A DNA stretch of 64,000 nucleotides, from the NCBI GenBank assembly GCA_944363505.1, contig CALVUD010000002.1, positions 292,536 through 356,535 of the forward strand. Reading direction: 5' to 3'. Below the pieces are notes generated by a model. The model saw only the letters and a program-made list of their open reading frames with translations. It was not told where the DNA came from and ran no database searches. Position 1 is the stretch's first letter, and every line of letters starts with the position of its first letter. Position numbers and translations under genes: made by a program. The DNA comes from an uncultured Clostridia bacterium (GTDB lineage: Bacteria; Bacillota; Clostridia; Christensenellales; DTU072). This document shows positions 62,545-64,000 of this stretch, piece after piece.

Positions 62545-63204
62545 ATGGTATTCCCCATCAAAGATAAGATCAAAAATCTGAATATCGTTATCGGCTGCCC
62601 GATTGGTTGTCGATATTGCTACGCGCGTAACAACTGCCGCCGCTTTCACATCACGGACGACTTTTTCAAACCGCAGTTTTTTGAAAACAAACTTCGTTTA
62701 TTCGATACAAAGGAGCCGAAAGTTTTTCTGCTCACGGGCATGAGCGACCTTGCATATTGGCAGTTCGACTGGACGGAAAAAGTATTTGAAAAGGCGGCGC
62801 AGACGCCGCACAATCAATACCTTTTTCTGACAAAGCGCCCCGAACGGCTGAATATACAGACCGATCTTGATAATCTCTGGTTCGGCGTGACCGTCACCTG
62901 TGCAGCGGAAAGAAAGCGCATAGAAATTTTAAGGCGAAATGTAAAAGCAAAGCATTATCATGTCACGTTTGAGCCGCTCTCCGACGGCGTGGGAGAGGTC
63001 GATTTTTCGGGCATCGGTTGGACGGTCATCGGCACGGAAACGGGAAACTGCAAGGGAAAGATTCCTACAAAAAAGGAATGGGCGGACAAATTATGTATGC
63101 AGGCAAAGGCGCGGGGCGTCCCCGTCTTTATGAAAGCGGCTCTGGAAGGCGTCGTGCCGACCGATGAGATGATACAGGAATTTCCAAAGGAGTTCGGGAT
63201 ATGA
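62545..63204 (+). CDS. Radical SAM mobile pair protein A-like (DUF5131/Gp37-like)
   Basis: A 219-residue protein with 'NIVIGCPIGCRYCYARNNC' carrying the CxxxCxxC cluster of radical SAM enzymes at residues about 18-25, then 'VFLLTGMSDLAYWQ', 'YLFLTKRPERL', 'LWFGVTVTCAAER' and 'FEPLSDGVGEVDFSGIGWTV' followed by IGTETGN, as in DUF5131/phage Gp37-Gp68 proteins. It has the order and company of the described 'radical SAM mobile pair' system: protein A, MarR regulator, protein B. The reaction is unknown. Confidence 0.8.
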   Translation: MVFPIKDKIKNLNIVIGCPIGCRYCYARNNCRRFHITDDFFKPQFFENKLRLFDTKEPKVFLLTGMSDLAYWQFDWTEKVFEKAAQTPHNQYLFLTKRPERLNIQTDLDNLWFGVTVTCAAERKRIEILRRNVKAKHYHVTFEPLSDGVGEVDFSGIGWTVIGTETGNCKGKIPTKKEWADKLCMQAKARGVPVFMKAALEGVVPTDEMIQEFPKEFGI

Positions 63205-63629
63205 AGCAAAGACAAGGCGGATTTTTGATTTCCAAAATAAAACAGATCGGCGGGCGCAGGTTCGATAAGATATTGCAAGAAAAAAATATCGACGCTTTCA
63301 ACGGCGCGCAGGGAAAAATTTTGTATGTACTCTGGCAGGGAGGGAAAATGACGGCGACGGAGATTTCTAAAAAGAGCGGCCTTGCCAAGACTACGCTCAC
63401 CGCCATGCTCGCAAGAATGCAGGAACAGGGACTTATCCGGACGGAAGAGAACGCGAACGACAGGCGCAGCGCACTTGTATGCCTGACTGAAAAAGCCGCC
63501 GCACTCAAAGATGAATACGACGGTGTGACAAAAGAGATCGAAGAAATTTATTATAAAGGCTTTTCGGACGAGGAGATCGAACAATTTGAAAGCTATCTGA
63601 AACGCATCCTCAACAATCTTGGAGGCTGA
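63201..63629 (+). CDS. MarR-family regulator of the radical SAM pair
   Basis: A 142-residue winged-helix regulator: 'ILYVLWQGGKMTATEISKKS' then 'GLAKTTLTAMLARMQEQGLI' (recognition helix) and 'ENANDRRSALVCLTEKAAAL' (wing). It overlaps the protein A stop by 4 bp and is followed by GGAGG and protein B one base after its stop. It is expected to bind the inverted repeat at 61984-62013 and repress the operon. The inducer is unknown. Confidence 0.88.
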   Translation: MKQRQGGFLISKIKQIGGRRFDKILQEKNIDAFNGAQGKILYVLWQGGKMTATEISKKSGLAKTTLTAMLARMQEQGLIRTEENANDRRSALVCLTEKAAALKDEYDGVTKEIEEIYYKGFSDEEIEQFESYLKRILNNLGG

Positions 63630-63630
63630 T

Positions 63631-64000
63631 ATGGACGAAGTAAAGATACGCGATATACGGGTAAAAACCGTACTCACAAAATCGAACCTGCCCATAGCCG
63701 GTTACTCGGTAAATCCCTATGTAGGCTGCACGCACGCCTGCAAGTATTGCTATGCCTGTTTCATGAAACGTTTTACGGGGCATGACGAGCCGTGGGGAAC
63801 CTTTCTCGACGTCAAGCATTGGGAGCCGATCAAAAACCCGCAGAGGTACGACGGGCAGACGATGATCGTAGGCTCGGTCACGGACGCTTATAATCCGCAG
63901 GAGGAAACGTTCCGCCGGACGCACGCCTTTTTAGAGCAGATGCAGGGCAGCAGAATAAACCTTATTATCACCACCAAGTCAGATCTTGTGCTGCGCGACC
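63631..64000 (+). CDS. Radical SAM mobile pair protein B-like (partial)
   Basis: The frame from ATG at 63631 (GGAGG, 1 nt after the MarR stop) runs off the window after 123 codons. 'YVGCTHACKYCYACFMKRFT' holds the CxxxCxxC [4Fe-4S] motif; 'VGSVTDAYNPQEETFRRTH' and 'NLIITTKSDLVLRD' resemble the Rv2578c/SPL-like radical SAM group. With protein A and the MarR gene it completes the pair. Its C-terminal half lies outside the window. Confidence 0.82.
   Translation, partial: MDEVKIRDIRVKTVLTKSNLPIAGYSVNPYVGCTHACKYCYACFMKRFTGHDEPWGTFLDVKHWEPIKNPQRYDGQTMIVGSVTDAYNPQEETFRRTHAFLEQMQGSRINLIITTKSDLVLRD

Overview
The window looks like a chromosomal piece of an anaerobic, gut-type Firmicute (Clostridia, possibly a Christensenellales-like lineage). 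The grounds are Shine-Dalgarno sites of the GGAGG type, sigma-A promoters with 17-bp spacers, cytoplasmic glycosidases paired with GPH-family sugar symporters, giant Ig-like/MBG/GLUG surface proteins, a Feo iron system, and cobalamin-dependent methionine synthesis with a separate activation-domain protein. The lineage is an inference from gene style; no rRNA or marker gene is present.

Layout. 1-14505 (minus): a very large Ig-repeat lipoprotein (cut by the window edge); a RAYT/Y1-transposase-like protein whose HUH motif is lost; an operon of class III aminotransferase, a ligand-poor class II aldolase, a normal class II aldolase and a GPH symporter; then a second Ig/MBG lipoprotein. 14590-22422 (minus): a tight operon in transcription order citrate synthase, GH20 hexosaminidase, a small beta-domain protein, a PHP phosphoesterase, a GDPD-like protein, a Gfo/Idh/MocA dehydrogenase and a six-hairpin glycosidase, most genes overlapping by 1-23 bases. 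22637-28348: a 1903-residue secreted GLUG/MBG protein with a C-terminal membrane anchor. 28637-33571: a GH109-like enzyme and a GPH symporter with a decayed acetyltransferase/GH20 piece between them, bracketed by phage or mobile debris (terminase, transposase and SSB fragments). 33920-40977: a second glycan operon (GLUG membrane protein, GH2 beta-galactosidase, GH123-like protein) with clear promoter and terminator. 41155-50703: housekeeping and single genes (signal-peptidase-like, LOG-like, a frameshifted alpha/beta hydrolase, GDPD, GPH symporter, AlkD-like, two HTH-membrane regulators) and an integrase abutting tRNA-Ser(CGA).

50815-60095 is metal and cofactor metabolism: feoA-feoA-feoB plus a Cys-rich FeoB partner, opposite a TetR regulator with two copies of a TGAAATNNATTTCA palindrome between them; then a one-carbon operon (unknown 130-residue protein, metF, MetH activation protein, metH) followed by a cobalamin riboswitch controlling a small DUF4430-like lipoprotein and an ECF S component, inferred to import B12 for the methionine synthase just upstream. 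60200-64000 is accessory: a multi-hairpin RNA-like element, an AT-rich P-loop kinase, a broken IS30 transposase, and a MarR-controlled operon of flavin reductase and two radical-SAM proteins resembling the known but functionally unexplained 'radical SAM mobile pair' system.

The most promising leads are the riboswitch-linked B12 lipoprotein/ECF pair, the radical SAM pair operon, the HUH-less RAYT relative, the metal-ligand-poor aldolase paralogue, the split PHP protein, and the putative feo/TetR operator.
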